A stretch of 64,000 nt of DNA, from contig CAVSIZ010000009.1 in assembly GCA_963728125.1 (NCBI GenBank), positions 186,001 to 250,000 on the forward strand, in the 5' to 3' direction. The DNA is from CAWDCV01 sp963728125 (GTDB taxonomy: Bacteria; Actinomycetota; Actinomycetes; CAWDCV01). Shown here one piece after another: positions 17,016-25,774 of the stretch (the first letter of the stretch is position 1; each line of letters starts with the position of its first letter). The position numbers were made by a program, and so were the translations under genes. Under the pieces are notes generated by a model. The model did no database searches, was not told where the DNA came from, and worked only from the letters and a program-made list of their open reading frames with translations.

Positions 17016-17243
17016 TTACTCGAGACCGGCCTCCCGCGCGCGTCCCTCTGCACCGGTCATACCCTCCATGCCGCCGCCGTCATCGCCGGACACCCGCCCG
17101 ACGAACTCCTCGTTCGGCGTCGTGCCCGTGGTGCTGTTGGCGTCGGGGACGCCATCTTGCGGCTCGCCGCCCTCATCGCGGGACAGCGCCTGCTTGTCAT
17201 CGTCGGGGTCTACATCGGCTTCGAATCGGTCGCGAGCGCTCAT
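17016..17243 (-). CDS. Small acidic hypothetical protein (75 aa)
   Basis: 75 residues rich in Asp, Glu and Gly and without hydrophobic segments (MSARDRFEADVDPDDDKQAL, PDANSTTGTTPNEEFVGRVS). The central NSTTGTTP...FVGRV motif recurs in small actinobacterial proteins I remember only as hypothetical. Same strand as its neighbours, 18 bases after the phosphoesterase gene. Probably disordered. Confidence 0.65.
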   Translation of the reverse strand: MSARDRFEADVDPDDDKQALSRDEGGEPQDGVPDANSTTGTTPNEEFVGRVSGDDGGGMEGMTGAEGRAREAGLE

Positions 17244-17261
17244 GGATGTCGTCTTGCCCGC

Positions 17262-17762
17262 TCACAGCTCGTGCAGTCCTACGTCGCTCAGTGCGCCGTC
17301 ATTGATCTCGGCGGTCATGTACGTGCAGCGCGGCTGGCGGCGTCGGTCCGTCGGCGATCCCGGATTGAGCAGCCTCAGTCCACCAGGCCCACCCGGTGCG
17401 GTGGTGTCCCAGGGGATGTGGCTGTGCCCGAAGACCAGCACGTCGACGTCGGGATAGGCGGCGGCGCAGCGCTGCTCTCGTCCGTCGCGCTGGCCCGTTT
17501 CGTGAACGACGGCGAGCCGAACGCCCTCGACGGTCACGCGAGCAACCTCAGGGAGCCGCGCCCGCAGGTCCGGTCCGTCGTTGTTGCCCGCGACGCCCAC
17601 GACGCGATGGGCGCGGCCTTCCAGCCTGTCAAGTAAGGAAACGGCGACCCAGTCACCCGCGTGGATCACGAGGTCCGCGCGGTCGACCTCGTCCCACACG
17701 GCCGTCGGAAGATCCCGGGCGCGGACCGGAACGTGGGTATCCGCGATCAGCAGCAGCCGCAT
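17262..17762 (-). CDS. YfcE/MJ0936-type metallophosphoesterase
   Basis: 166 residues. Metal-binding motifs of the calcineurin-like fold appear in order: LLIADTHVP, IHAGDW, VAGNNDGPDLR, VVHETGQRDG (in place of the usual GH) and FGHSHIPW, then LLNPGSPTDRR. Length and motifs match the small YfcE phosphodiesterase group, which hydrolyses phosphodiesters such as cyclic nucleotides in vitro. It lies 7 bases downstream of the DEAD-box helicase gene, so the two are probably co-transcribed. Confidence 0.88.
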   Translation of the reverse strand: MRLLLIADTHVPVRARDLPTAVWDEVDRADLVIHAGDWVAVSLLDRLEGRAHRVVGVAGNNDGPDLRARLPEVARVTVEGVRLAVVHETGQRDGREQRCAAAYPDVDVLVFGHSHIPWDTTAPGGPGGLRLLNPGSPTDRRRQPRCTYMTAEINDGALSDVGLHEL

Positions 17763-17769
17763 AGGCGAA

Positions 17770-19419
17770 CTACGCGGTTTCCACCGCGGGAGTCGTGCTC
17801 AGGTTGCCGCCGCGCCGGCCGCGACCGCCGCGCCGGCGGCGACGCCGGGTAGCCACGTCTGCGGCGGCTGGGTCCGGCGCCGGCTCGGGGAACTCAACGA
17901 CGGGGGCGGCATTCGCCTCATCGGGCGCCACACCGCTACGGGTGCGTCGGCGGGACCGGACGCGGCGAGGACGCTCGGCCCGCTCTACCCGCTCGACCGG
18001 CCGGCGAGAGCGCGCCCGACCGGTCTCGCCGAGGTCTTCCAACTGCTCGGCGTCGAGGCCCAGACGGACTCGTTCGGCGCGGGGAAGCACCCCGCGTGCC
18101 GTACGGGGGATGTCCAGTTCCTCGAAGAGGTGCTCGGACGTCGAGTACGTCTCCACCGGGGAGGGGAAGGGCAGCCCGAGCGCGTCGTTGATGAGTGACC
18201 ACCGGGGCATGTCGTCCCAGTCGACGAGCGTGACAGCCACACCGGAGGCGCCGGCACGCCCGGTGCGACCGATGCGGTGCAGATACGTCTTCTCGTCCTC
18301 AGGGCACTGGTAGTTGATGACATGGGTGACGCCCTCGACGTCGATGCCCCGGGCGGCGACGTCGGTGGCCACCAGAACGTCGACCTTGCCGCTGCGGAAC
18401 GCCCGCAGCGCCTGCTCGCGCGCCCCCTGGCCGAGATCACCGTGGACCGCTGCGGCGGCGAAGCCACGCGCTTCCAGGTTCTCGGCGACCGTAGCGACGG
18501 TGCGCTTGGTGCGGCAGAACACCATGGTCAAGCCACGGCCCTCGGCCTGCAGGACGCGGGCGAGCATCTCCACCTTGTCGAGCGCGTGCGCGCGGAAGAT
18601 GTGTTGCGCCGTCGTGGGCACCGTGGCCAGTTCGGACGGGTCCTCGGCGCGAATGTTGACCGGCCGACGCATGTAGCGGCGGGCGAGTGCAACGACCTCA
18701 CCCGGCATCGTGGCGGAGAACAGCATGGTCTGCCGCTTTGTCGGAGTGAGCGCGAGAATGCGTTCGACGTCGGGCAGGAAGCCGAGGTCGAGCATCCTGT
18801 CTGCCTCGTCGAGGACGGCGACGGCGACCTCTGACAGGTCGAGATGGCCCTGCTGCACCAGGTCGAGGAGCCGGCCGGGCGTGCCGACGACCACGTCGAC
18901 GCCGGCGCGGAGCGTGTCAACCTGCGGCTCGTACGAGCGGCCACCGTAGATGGCGAGCACCCGCGCTCCGGCGGGCGCGCCGGCGAGGGTGAGGTCGCCG
19001 GCCACCTGGACGCACAGCTCGCGGGTCGGCACGACGACGAGCGCCTGCGGGCGCTTCGAACCGGGCAGCTCCAGCCGCTCGAGCAGCGGCACGCCGAAGC
19101 CGAGGGTCTTGCCGGTGCCGGTGCGCGCCTGGCCGATGACGTCGTCGCCGGCCAGTGCCAGCGGCAGGGTCAGGGTTTGGATGGGGAACGGGTGGACGAT
19201 GCCTACCGCTTCGAGCGCGTCGGCAGTTGCCGGCCGGATGTCGTAGTCGCGGAAGGTCTGGGTGTTCGTCAGGACAAACTCTCTTCTGTTGTCCGTCGGG
19301 GCGGCCAGGCTGCGATTGATCGCAGCGTTTCCAGCAGTTCGTGCCAGGGCCGATGCGCCCGCCGGGATGGCGATCGGAGCCGATCGGGGCACCGACCGGT
19401 CATCCGTAGACGTCACCAT
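17770..19419 (-). CDS. rhlE: DEAD-box RNA helicase (RhlE-like)
   Basis: 549 residues from the ATG at 19419; an extra 42 bases upstream are open but unlike the family. All core motifs are present: Q motif with PIQTLTLPLAL, ARTGTGKTLGFG (motif I), PTRELCVQV (Ia), TPGRLLDL (Ib), DEADRM (II), SATMP (III), VFCRT (IV), TDVAARGIDVEGV (V) and HRIGRTGRAG (VI). The last 120 residues are basic with repeated RRVRSRRRTRS and RRRRRRGGRGRRGG tails, typical RNA-binding extensions. It unwinds RNA duplexes in ribosome assembly or decay. Position matches M. tuberculosis Rv3211. Confidence 0.93.
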   Translation of the reverse strand: MVTSTDDRSVPRSAPIAIPAGASALARTAGNAAINRSLAAPTDNRREFVLTNTQTFRDYDIRPATADALEAVGIVHPFPIQTLTLPLALAGDDVIGQARTGTGKTLGFGVPLLERLELPGSKRPQALVVVPTRELCVQVAGDLTLAGAPAGARVLAIYGGRSYEPQVDTLRAGVDVVVGTPGRLLDLVQQGHLDLSEVAVAVLDEADRMLDLGFLPDVERILALTPTKRQTMLFSATMPGEVVALARRYMRRPVNIRAEDPSELATVPTTAQHIFRAHALDKVEMLARVLQAEGRGLTMVFCRTKRTVATVAENLEARGFAAAAVHGDLGQGAREQALRAFRSGKVDVLVATDVAARGIDVEGVTHVINYQCPEDEKTYLHRIGRTGRAGASGVAVTLVDWDDMPRWSLINDALGLPFPSPVETYSTSEHLFEELDIPRTARGVLPRAERVRLGLDAEQLEDLGETGRARSRRPVERVERAERPRRVRSRRRTRSGVAPDEANAAPVVEFPEPAPDPAAADVATRRRRRRGGRGRRGGNLSTTPAVETA

Positions 19420-19481
19420 CGTACGTGTCTGCTGCGAACGTTGCCGAAAACCGCGCCGCAAGCGCGCCGTAAGGTGCCGAT

Positions 19482-20183
19482 ATGTCCGCCAGCACTCCAG
19501 ATTCGGCTGCCGTTCTCGATCGCGACCCGGAGTACCGCGCGGGCGTGATCGACCTGCTCGCCGTCCTCGCCTACGCGGAGATCACCGCCTTCGAGCGCAT
19601 CGCCGCTGACGCATCGCTCGCGCCCACGCTCGCCGACAAGGCGGCGCTGGCGGGCATGGCCGTGCACGAGTTCGCGCACTTCGAGCGACTGCGAGCGCGC
19701 ATCGAGGAGCTCGGCGTCGACCCGGACGCGGCTATGGAGCCGTTCGTCGCGCCCCTGCAGGCCTTTCACGAGCACACCAGGTCGGCGGACTGGCTGGAGG
19801 GGCTGGTCAAGGCGTACGTGGGGGATGGGTTCGCGACGGACTTCTACCGGGAGGTCGCGGCCTATGTCGACGAGGCGTCGCGCTCGCTGGTACTCGACGT
19901 CCTGTCCGACCAGGGGCATGCCGATTTCGTCGTCGACCGGGTACGCGGCGCGATCGCACGCGATCCGAGGGTCGCCGGGCGGTTGGCGCTGTGGGCCCGG
20001 CGGTTAGTGGGAGAGGCGCTGAGCGAGGCGCAACGGGTTGCGGCCGAACGCGACGCGCTTGCGGCGCTCATCGTCGGCGGGATCGAGCGGCCCGGGGCTG
20101 ACCTGGCGGAGATCGGGCGTATGTTCGCGCGGCTCACGGAGAACCACACCAAGCGAATGGCCGCGCTCGGGCTGTCTGCCTGA
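19482..20183 (+). CDS. Ferritin-like fold protein (MiaE-like)
   Basis: 233 residues, entirely helical in appearance. Carboxylate and His ligands typical of ferritin-like folds appear as LAYAEITAFERIA, MAVHEFAHFERL and later DQGHADFVVDRV. The family (PF13794 type) resembles tRNA-(ms2io6A) hydroxylase but its substrate in actinobacteria is unproven. TAAGGT ends 6 bases before the ATG, suggesting leaderless transcription. Corresponds by position to M. tuberculosis Rv3210c. A hairpin spans its stop codon. Confidence 0.88.
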   Translation: MSASTPDSAAVLDRDPEYRAGVIDLLAVLAYAEITAFERIAADASLAPTLADKAALAGMAVHEFAHFERLRARIEELGVDPDAAMEPFVAPLQAFHEHTRSADWLEGLVKAYVGDGFATDFYREVAAYVDEASRSLVLDVLSDQGHADFVVDRVRGAIARDPRVAGRLALWARRLVGEALSEAQRVAAERDALAALIVGGIERPGADLAEIGRMFARLTENHTKRMAALGLSA

Positions 20184-20194
20184 GCGCGGCCATT
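20156..20194 (+). terminator. Hairpin overlapping the stop codon of the ferritin-like gene
   Basis: AATGGCCGCGCTC at 20156-20168 is exactly complemented by GAGCGCGGCCATT at 20182-20194, a 13-base-pair stem with a 13-base loop. The TGA stop lies at the base of the right arm. Genes converge here (the next gene ends at 20242 on the minus strand), so a terminator is sensible, though there is little U-tract after it. Confidence 0.6.
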
Positions 20195-20241
20195 CCACGT
20201 ACGGATCAGCGGGTCGTGCGGGGAAGCGCTGGTCGGAAGAG

Positions 20242-20505
20242 CTAGAGGCGCAGCCCGCGCCGGGTGCGGGCGTTGCCTGCCACCAGGTACACCAGGAGCG
20301 CCGCGACGAGCACGGCGATGACAATGGTCAGGATCTGGCCGAGTCCGAGCGCGCCCGCGATCAGCCCACCGACGACGGCTCCCACGATGCCGAGCGCGAT
20401 GGTCAGCAGGAGGCCGATCGACTGACGGCCGGGGACGACGAGACGGCCCAGGACGCCGACGATGGCACCCACGACGACGTACCAGACGATGGTTTCGAGT
20501 TCCAC
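20242..20505 (-). CDS. GlsB/YeaQ/YmgE family stress-response membrane protein
   Basis: 87 residues with three hydrophobic segments and glycine-rich helices (WYVVVGAIVGVLGRLVVPG, LGIVGAVVGGLIAGALGLG, LTIVIAVLVAALLVYLVAG). This is the transglycosylase-associated-protein family of small membrane proteins often induced in stress. Activity unknown. The start is preceded by GAGGAG. Confidence 0.92.
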   Translation of the reverse strand: MELETIVWYVVVGAIVGVLGRLVVPGRQSIGLLLTIALGIVGAVVGGLIAGALGLGQILTIVIAVLVAALLVYLVAGNARTRRGLRL

Positions 20506-20598
20506 GGTTCACTCCTCGTGACGACGGACCCCATGTCCGTACCGAACGAGGAACTCCCCCTGGCGATCATTCGCGAAACGTGATAACCCCAGTCGTCA

Positions 20599-20826
20599 TC
20601 ACATCGTGCCGAAGCCGACCCGGCGGGTCTCGATCTCCCCGATTTCTACGTACGCGAGCTTGTCGGCTGGTACGAGGACGCGGCGGCCCTTCTCGTCGGT
20701 CAGGGTGAGCACGTTCGCATCTCCCGAGAGCGCATCGGAGACCGCCGACGCGATCTTCTCGGGCGAGTCGGAGCTCTCGAGAACGATCTCGCGGGGCGCG
20801 TGCTGCACGCCGATCTTGACCTCCAC
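20599..20826 (-). CDS. DUF3107 family protein
   Basis: 75 residues starting at GTG 20826, chosen because the family begins MEVKIGV and a GGAGG lies 8 bases upstream; longer readings are implausible. Sequence: EVKIGVQHAPREIVLESSDS, VLTLTDEKGRRVLVPADKLAYVEI. DUF3107 is a small actinobacterial protein (TB9.4, Rv3208A in M. tuberculosis) of unknown function, almost always beside the TetR regulator found here. Confidence 0.92.
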   Translation of the reverse strand: MEVKIGVQHAPREIVLESSDSPEKIASAVSDALSGDANVLTLTDEKGRRVLVPADKLAYVEIGEIETRRVGFGTM

Positions 20827-20975
20827 GGTCGGTGCCTCCGGAGTAGTCGGGCTGAGGGCGGCAGTGCCGCTGCCAGGCAGGCTAGTGGCGCGAGCACCTC
20901 GCGAGGTCGCGCGGCGACCCCCAGTGCGTGGTGTTCGCGCAGCGCGTATCCCCGTTCCAGACAAGCCCGGCGTGC

Positions 20976-21608
20976 TCATGATGGCGGCTCGCCGGCGCGC
21001 GGGAAGCCGCGGATCCCGCGCCAGGACAGGATGGACACCAGTCGCTCGGCCTCTTGGCGCGGCATCGACGAGCCGGTCGACAACCACCAGCGCGCGCTGA
21101 CCTGCGCCGTTCCAATGAGGGCGACGGCGAGCAGCATCGACTCGTCGCGGGACAGCCCCGTGTCCTCGGCGATGACCTCGCTCACCAGCTCCGCACAGGC
21201 GTGTGTCGTCCGCTCGACTCGCTCGCTGACCGACGGCTCGCTGGTGAGGTCGGACTCGAACACGAGCCGGAAGGCGCCATGGTCGTCGTCGATGAAGGCG
21301 AAGTACGCGCTCATCGTGGCGGCGACCCGCGCCTTGTTGTCGGTCGTGGAGGCCAGCGCCACGCGTACGGCGTCCACCAGCTCGTCGGCGTGCTCGTCGA
21401 GCAACGCGAGGTAGAGGTCGAGCTTGCCGGGAAAGTGCTGGTAGAGCACGGGCTTGCTGACGCCAGCCCGTTCGGCGATGTCGTCCATGGCGGCGGCGTG
21501 GTAGCCCTGCTCGACGAAGACCTTCCGGGCGGCGTCGAGCAGCTGCGCGCGCCGGGCGGGGCGGGGCAGGCGCAAGCTCCGTTGCCGGTCGTCCCGGGTC
21601 AGCGCCAC
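20976..21608 (-). CDS. TetR-family transcriptional regulator
   Basis: 210 residues from a GTG at 21608. The N-terminal HTH is clear: RAQLLDAARKVFVEQGYHAA, MDDIAERAGVSKPVLYQHFP and GKLDLYLALLDEH. The C-terminal ligand/dimer domain includes YFAFIDDDHGAFRLVFESDL and GTAQVSARWWL. Position beside DUF3107 and upstream of DUF3152/moeZ matches M. tuberculosis Rv3208 (FasR), an activator of fatty-acid synthase genes; orthology is likely from synteny but unproven. Confidence 0.92.
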   Translation of the reverse strand: MALTRDDRQRSLRLPRPARRAQLLDAARKVFVEQGYHAAAMDDIAERAGVSKPVLYQHFPGKLDLYLALLDEHADELVDAVRVALASTTDNKARVAATMSAYFAFIDDDHGAFRLVFESDLTSEPSVSERVERTTHACAELVSEVIAEDTGLSRDESMLLAVALIGTAQVSARWWLSTGSSMPRQEAERLVSILSWRGIRGFPRAGEPPS

Positions 21609-21632
21609 GCCGGCATCGTACGGTTCCTCCGG

Positions 21633-21896
21633 CTAGCGGTAGTCCTCGTCATCCCCGCCGACGGAGCGTCGCTGCTCGACTGCGTCGGCGGGATTGACGT
21701 CAATGGGGATCTCGGCGACCTGCTCATCGCCGTTGGGCACGACCTCGGCATGCTGCTCGACGGCGTCGGCAACGTCGACCTCGACATCGTCGAGGACGTC
21801 GTCGATCTCGTTGGCAGGGACGCCGTCGGCGGTCTGCTCGGGCGGGCTGGATGCGGTGGCAGGTTCGGTCACCCGTTCATTGTCCAGCACTGTCAT
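21633..21896 (-). CDS. Small acidic actinobacterial protein with repeated ADAVEQ motif
   Basis: 87 residues from the ATG at 21896. Strongly acidic, no hydrophobic region. The motif ADAVEQ occurs twice (VDVADAVEQHAEVVPNGDEQ and NPADAVEQRRSVGG), and the end GGDDEDYR is typical of a small conserved actinobacterial family known to me only as hypothetical. Lies between TetR and the LigD-type polymerase on the same strand. Probably disordered. Confidence 0.7.
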   Translation of the reverse strand: MTVLDNERVTEPATASSPPEQTADGVPANEIDDVLDDVEVDVADAVEQHAEVVPNGDEQVAEIPIDVNPADAVEQRRSVGGDDEDYR

Positions 21897-21916
21897 TCTC
21901 CTTGTCGGTGGCATGG

Positions 21917-22822
21917 TCAGGGCAGTGCGGGGCCGGGTTCGAGCAGGGGAGCGTGCAGGTCACCGAGGGTGTCGATGCGCTCGAGGACATCGGGTGCCAG
22001 GAACCGCAGGTCGTCCGGCGACCTGCAGGCCTCGACCTCGTCCCAGGTCACGGGCGTCGAGACCGTCGGCATCGAGCGGGCGCGTAGCGAGTATGCAGCC
22101 ACCGTGGTCTTGGCGGTGTTGTTCTGTGACCAGTCGACGAGCACCTTGCCGGGGCGCAGCCTCTTCTCCATCCGGTGGACGACCAGCTTCGGATGCTCGC
22201 GCTCGAGTCGCTGCGCCAGCTCCTTGGCGTACGCGTGGGTGCGGGTCGTCACCCTGACCGGCGCGTACAGCTGCATGCCCTTGGACCCGGACGTCTTGGG
22301 ATAGGCCTCCAGGCCGTCCTCGGCGAGCGCGTCGCGCAGCAGGCAGGCGACCTGCGCGCACTCCACGATGGTTGCGGGCGGGCCGGGATCGAGGTCGAGG
22401 ACGAGCAGGTCGGGCTCGCGCACGCCACCGCGGGGTCCGACCGTCCACTGCGGGACGTGGAGCTCGAGCGCCGCGAGGTTGGCGGCCCAGACGAGGGTGG
22501 GCAGGTCGTCGATGACGACGAAGTCGATGGTCTCGCGGTCCATCGTGCTGCCCGGCACGGGAAGCCGAGTCGTGCGCACCCAGTCGGGCGCGCTGTTGGG
22601 CTTGTTCTTCTCGAAGAAGAACGTCCCGTCGACGCCGTTGGGATAGCGCTTGAACGTCATCGGGCGGTCAGTGATGTGCGGCAGGATCGCGTCGGCGATC
22701 GCCGTGTAGTAGTGGATCACCTCGCCCTTGGTGAACCCGGTCTCCGGATACAGGATCTTGTCGAGATTCGACAGCGTCAGCCGCCGTCCATCGACCTGCA
22801 CCGCCTGCTTCTGGGGCGCCAT
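21917..22822 (-). CDS. ligD: LigD-type NHEJ polymerase/primase domain protein
   Basis: 301 residues from the ATG at 22822. It is the stand-alone archaeo-eukaryotic primase-like polymerase of bacterial non-homologous end joining: LTLSNLDKILYPETGFTKGE, FFFEKNKPNSAPDWV, DLLVLDLDPGPPATI with the catalytic Asp pair, KTSGSKGMQLYAPV and KVLVDWSQNNTAKTTVAAYS. Ligase and phosphoesterase domains are absent and must be encoded elsewhere if present. It fills or extends DNA ends held by Ku, which is divergently encoded 59 bases away. Confidence 0.93.
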   Translation of the reverse strand: MAPQKQAVQVDGRRLTLSNLDKILYPETGFTKGEVIHYYTAIADAILPHITDRPMTFKRYPNGVDGTFFFEKNKPNSAPDWVRTTRLPVPGSTMDRETIDFVVIDDLPTLVWAANLAALELHVPQWTVGPRGGVREPDLLVLDLDPGPPATIVECAQVACLLRDALAEDGLEAYPKTSGSKGMQLYAPVRVTTRTHAYAKELAQRLEREHPKLVVHRMEKRLRPGKVLVDWSQNNTAKTTVAAYSLRARSMPTVSTPVTWDEVEACRSPDDLRFLAPDVLERIDTLGDLHAPLLEPGPALP

Positions 22823-22828
22823 GCGGGC

Positions 22829-22834
22829 ACGGTA
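22829..22834 (-). promoter_or_regulatory. Candidate leaderless -10 box of the LigD-type gene
   Basis: TACCGT read on the minus strand ends 6 bases before the ATG at 22822, the same TANNNT-plus-six arrangement seen at several other starts in this window. No Shine-Dalgarno sequence is present. No convincing -35 was identified. Confidence 0.45.
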
Positions 22835-22881
22835 CCCGCGCGTCACTCCCCAAACGCGCTGGCACGGGGCACCATGGTCAT

Positions 22882-23908
22882 GTGCAGAGCATCTGGAGAG
22901 GCACCATCTCCTTCGGCCTCGTCTCCATCCCGGTCCGGCTGTACTCCGCGACCGAGGAGAAGAGCATCTCGTTCCGGCAGGTGCACGAGGCCGACGCCGG
23001 GCGAATCCGCTACAAGCGGGTGTGCAGCGTCGACGGCGAAGAGGTGCCGTACTCCGACATCGCCAAGGGCTACGAGCTGCCCGATGGCGACATGGTCGTG
23101 CTCACCGACGAGGACTTCGAGCAGCTGCCGCTGAAGTCGACGCGCACCGTCGATGTGCTCCAGTTCGTGCCCGTCGAGGACGTCGACCCCGTCTCGTTCG
23201 ATCGGGCATACCTGTGCGACGCCAGCGGCGGTGACGCGAAACCGTACGTCCTGCTCCGCGACGCGCTCGAGCGCACCGGCAAGGCGGCGATCGTCAAGGT
23301 GGCGCTGCGGCAACGTGAGCGCCTGGCCATGCTGCGCCCGCGCGACGGCGTGCTCGTCCTGCAGACGCTGTCTGTGGCCGGACGAGATTCGCGACGTCCA
23401 GTTCGGCTTCCAGGACGAGGACATCAAGACCCGGCCGCAGGAAGTCGCCATGGCCGAGTCGTACATCGACGCGCTGTCGGGCGACCTCGAGCCGGGCGAG
23501 TACGTCGATGAGTACCGGGTGGCGCTCGAAGAGGTGATCGAGGCCAAGGCCGCCGGTCGCGAAGTCGTCGAGGTCCCGCAGGAGCCCGAGGACACCGGCA
23601 CCGTCGTCGACTTGATGGAGGCGCTGCGGCGCAGCGTGGCCGCTGCCAAGGAGGGACGCGCAGCGGGGGACGCCGCCGGCGAGGCGCCAGCGGCCAAGAC
23701 TGCGGCGAAGAAGGCTCCCGAAAAGAAGGCTCCGGCGAAGAAGTCGGCAGCCAAGAAGACCGCCGCCGCTTCCACGGCTCCGGCCAAGAAGGCGACAGCC
23801 ACGAAGAAGACCACCGCCAAGAAGGCCGCACCGAAGACCGCGACCAAGAAGACGGTGACCAAGACGGCCAGCCGGACCGCCAGCAAGACGGCGCGCAAGT
23901 CCGCCTGA
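22882..23908 (+). pseudogene. ku: Ku protein of NHEJ, one frameshift
   Basis: GTG start at 22882 (MQSIWRGTISFGLVSIPVRL) is the standard Ku N-terminus. The core continues with VHEADAGRIRYKRVCSVDG, FEQLPLKSTRTVDVLQFV and LRPRDGVLVLQTL, then loses frame at 23371. One base later the protein resumes with LWPDEIRDVQFGFQD, AESYIDALSG, YRVALEEVIEAKAAG and a long Lys/Ala tail (KKAPEKKAPAKKSAAKK and onward) that increases DNA binding in many bacterial Ku proteins. Deleting one T turns CTGTCTGTGG into the expected Leu-Leu-Trp codons. Total about 341 residues. It binds double-strand ends and recruits LigD. Confidence 0.88.
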
Positions 23909-23931
23909 GGGCCTGTCACACTCGACGGGTC

Positions 23932-24894
23932 ATGTCCTCGGTTCCCCCTGATCCGCTGCCTCTCTGGCCGGTCGACACCCTCGACATCGCCGGCGCGCAG
24001 CTGGCCGTTCGCCGAGCCGAGCCCACCCGACGCGACGTCGAGCCGGCGCTGTACGTCCATGGGCTCGGTGGATCGGCGACCAACTGGACCGATCTGATGG
24101 GGCGGCTGCGCGACCGGGTCGACGGCGAGGCGCTCGACCTGCCCGGCTTCGGCTTCTCCCCGCCGCCGAAGGATGGCGACTTCAGCCCGGACGGCTACGC
24201 GCGCACCGTCGTCTCGCTGCTCGAGTACCGCGACCGCGGTCCGGTGCACCTGTTCGGGAACTCACTCGGCGGAGCTGTCGCGACCTTGGTCGCTGCTCGC
24301 CGCCCCGACCTGGTGCGAACGCTGACGTTGGTGTCCCCGGCGATGCCGGACCTACGTCCGCGCCGGCACACGCTGCCGATGGCGCTGATGTGGCTTCCCG
24401 GCTTCGGTGAGGCCGCACAGCGCTACCTCACCGGGCTGCCGCCCGAGAAGCGGATGGAGGGCATCCTCGAGCTCTGCTTCGCCGATCCGACCACCGTTCC
24501 TGAGCGGCGCCGGATCGAGGCGATCGAGGAGATCCGTCGACGCAACGGTCTGCCGTACGCCGGTGACGCGGCATTGGCCTCGTTGCGCGGGCTGGTCAGC
24601 GCGTACGTCGCTCCCACCACGCGATCGCCGTGGTCGGCAGCGCGGCAGGTCACCGTGCCGACACTCGGTGCTGTACGGCCGCGAGGACCGGTTGGTCGGG
24701 TGGCGGCAGTCCCGGCGAGCGGCGCGTACCTATCCCGGTGCGCGGGTCGTCGTCCTGCCCGGCTGCGGGCACGTCGCCCAGATGGAGCGGCCCGACCTGA
24801 TCGCCACCGCGTGGCGGAACCTGACCGCGTCGACGGCAACGGTCGCGCGAGTCGGCATCGCGGGCGTCGTGACGCGATCGTCTCGCCGCGGTAG
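23932..24894 (+). pseudogene. Alpha/beta hydrolase, frameshifted near the C-terminal third
   Basis: Begins at ATG 23932. Residues include YVHGLGGSATNWTDLM, LDLPGFGFSPPP, the nucleophile elbow GNSLGGAVATL and LVSPAMPDLRPRRHTLPMA. The frame breaks at about 24667, where TVPTL should be followed by VLYGREDRLVGW. That sequence, with the catalytic His region VVLPGCGHVAQMERPD, continues one base later. The 3' end is uncertain because the shifted frame has no stop until 25075; the TAG at 24894 is in the first frame. An unneeded G (CGGTG instead of CGTG) accounts for the break. Resembles esterases such as M. tuberculosis LipV. Confidence 0.75.
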
Positions 24895-24910
24895 CGGCGG
24901 CGGAAGGAGA

Positions 24911-25704
24911 GTGCGACCGGCGACGAGCACGCCGACGGCGGCTGGCGCACCAATGTTCCGGCCGCCCTTCTCGTGGCGGCCGTTGTCGGCGGAGTCGGCG
25001 TTGGCTACCTCGATCAGTTCGACGCCGCCGGCTCGACGGCTCGTACGCCCGCGGGAGTACGGAGGTAGCGGCTGACGGGGCGACCACGACGGAGTCGCTG
25101 CAGTCGATGACACCGCGGTTGTCGTCCGTGGTGAATCCCGCGCCAGCACCACCGGTGCAGGTGCCGGAGCAGGGCAGCGGCAACCTCGACGGTCGTGTCG
25201 TCGCTGGCGATCGCGCCGCCGGGACCGGAGCAGTCGACGGCCGACCTGCAGGTGCTGCGCTACATCGTGGAGGTCGAGCAGGAGGTCGCCGCGGATCGTC
25301 CTGCGTTCGCGGCGCTGGTCAATACGACGCTCAACGACTCACGCAGCTGGGCGGCGGAGGGACGTCGGTTCGTCCAGGTCGCCGAGGAACCCGTCGACTT
25401 CCGGGTGACGCTCGCCACCCCGTCGACCACGGATGAGCGCTGCCTGCCCCTCATCACCGGCGGGACGCTGTCGTGCTGGGACGGTGAGCGGGCGATGCTC
25501 AACGCGGTCCGCTGGTACAACGGCGCCGAGGCCTACGGCGCGGATATCGACACCTACCGCATCTACCTGGTCAACCACGAGGTCGGCCACGGGCTCGGCC
25601 GCCGGCACGAGAACTGTCCACGGGCCGGCGCGCTCGCCCCCGTGATGATGCAGCAGACGAAGGGCATCGGCTCCTGCGTGGCGAACCCCTGGCCGTTCCC
25701 CTGA
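24911..25704 (+). pseudogene. DUF3152 membrane-anchored metzincin-like protein, several frameshifts
   Basis: The C-terminal 169 residues (GTG 25195 onward) are open. They carry YRIYLVNHEVGHGLGRRHE, the HExxHxxGxxH zinc signature of metzincins, and MMQQTKGIGSCVANPWPFP, the DUF3152 ending. The upstream parts lie in other frames: an N-terminal anchor (VPAALLVAAVVGGVGVGYL) at about 24940-24997 and a linker (PAPAPPVQVPEQGSGNLD) at 25140-25190. At least three single-base shifts (about 24915, 25062 and 25191) are needed to join them. Precedes moeZ as in M. tuberculosis (Rv3207c). The catalytic role is untested. Confidence 0.75.
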
Positions 25705-25774
25705 TCGACGAGCGGAATGACAGCTCGGCCCCTGCCGTTGAACCCCTCGCGATACCCATACCCCTGGAGAGCAC

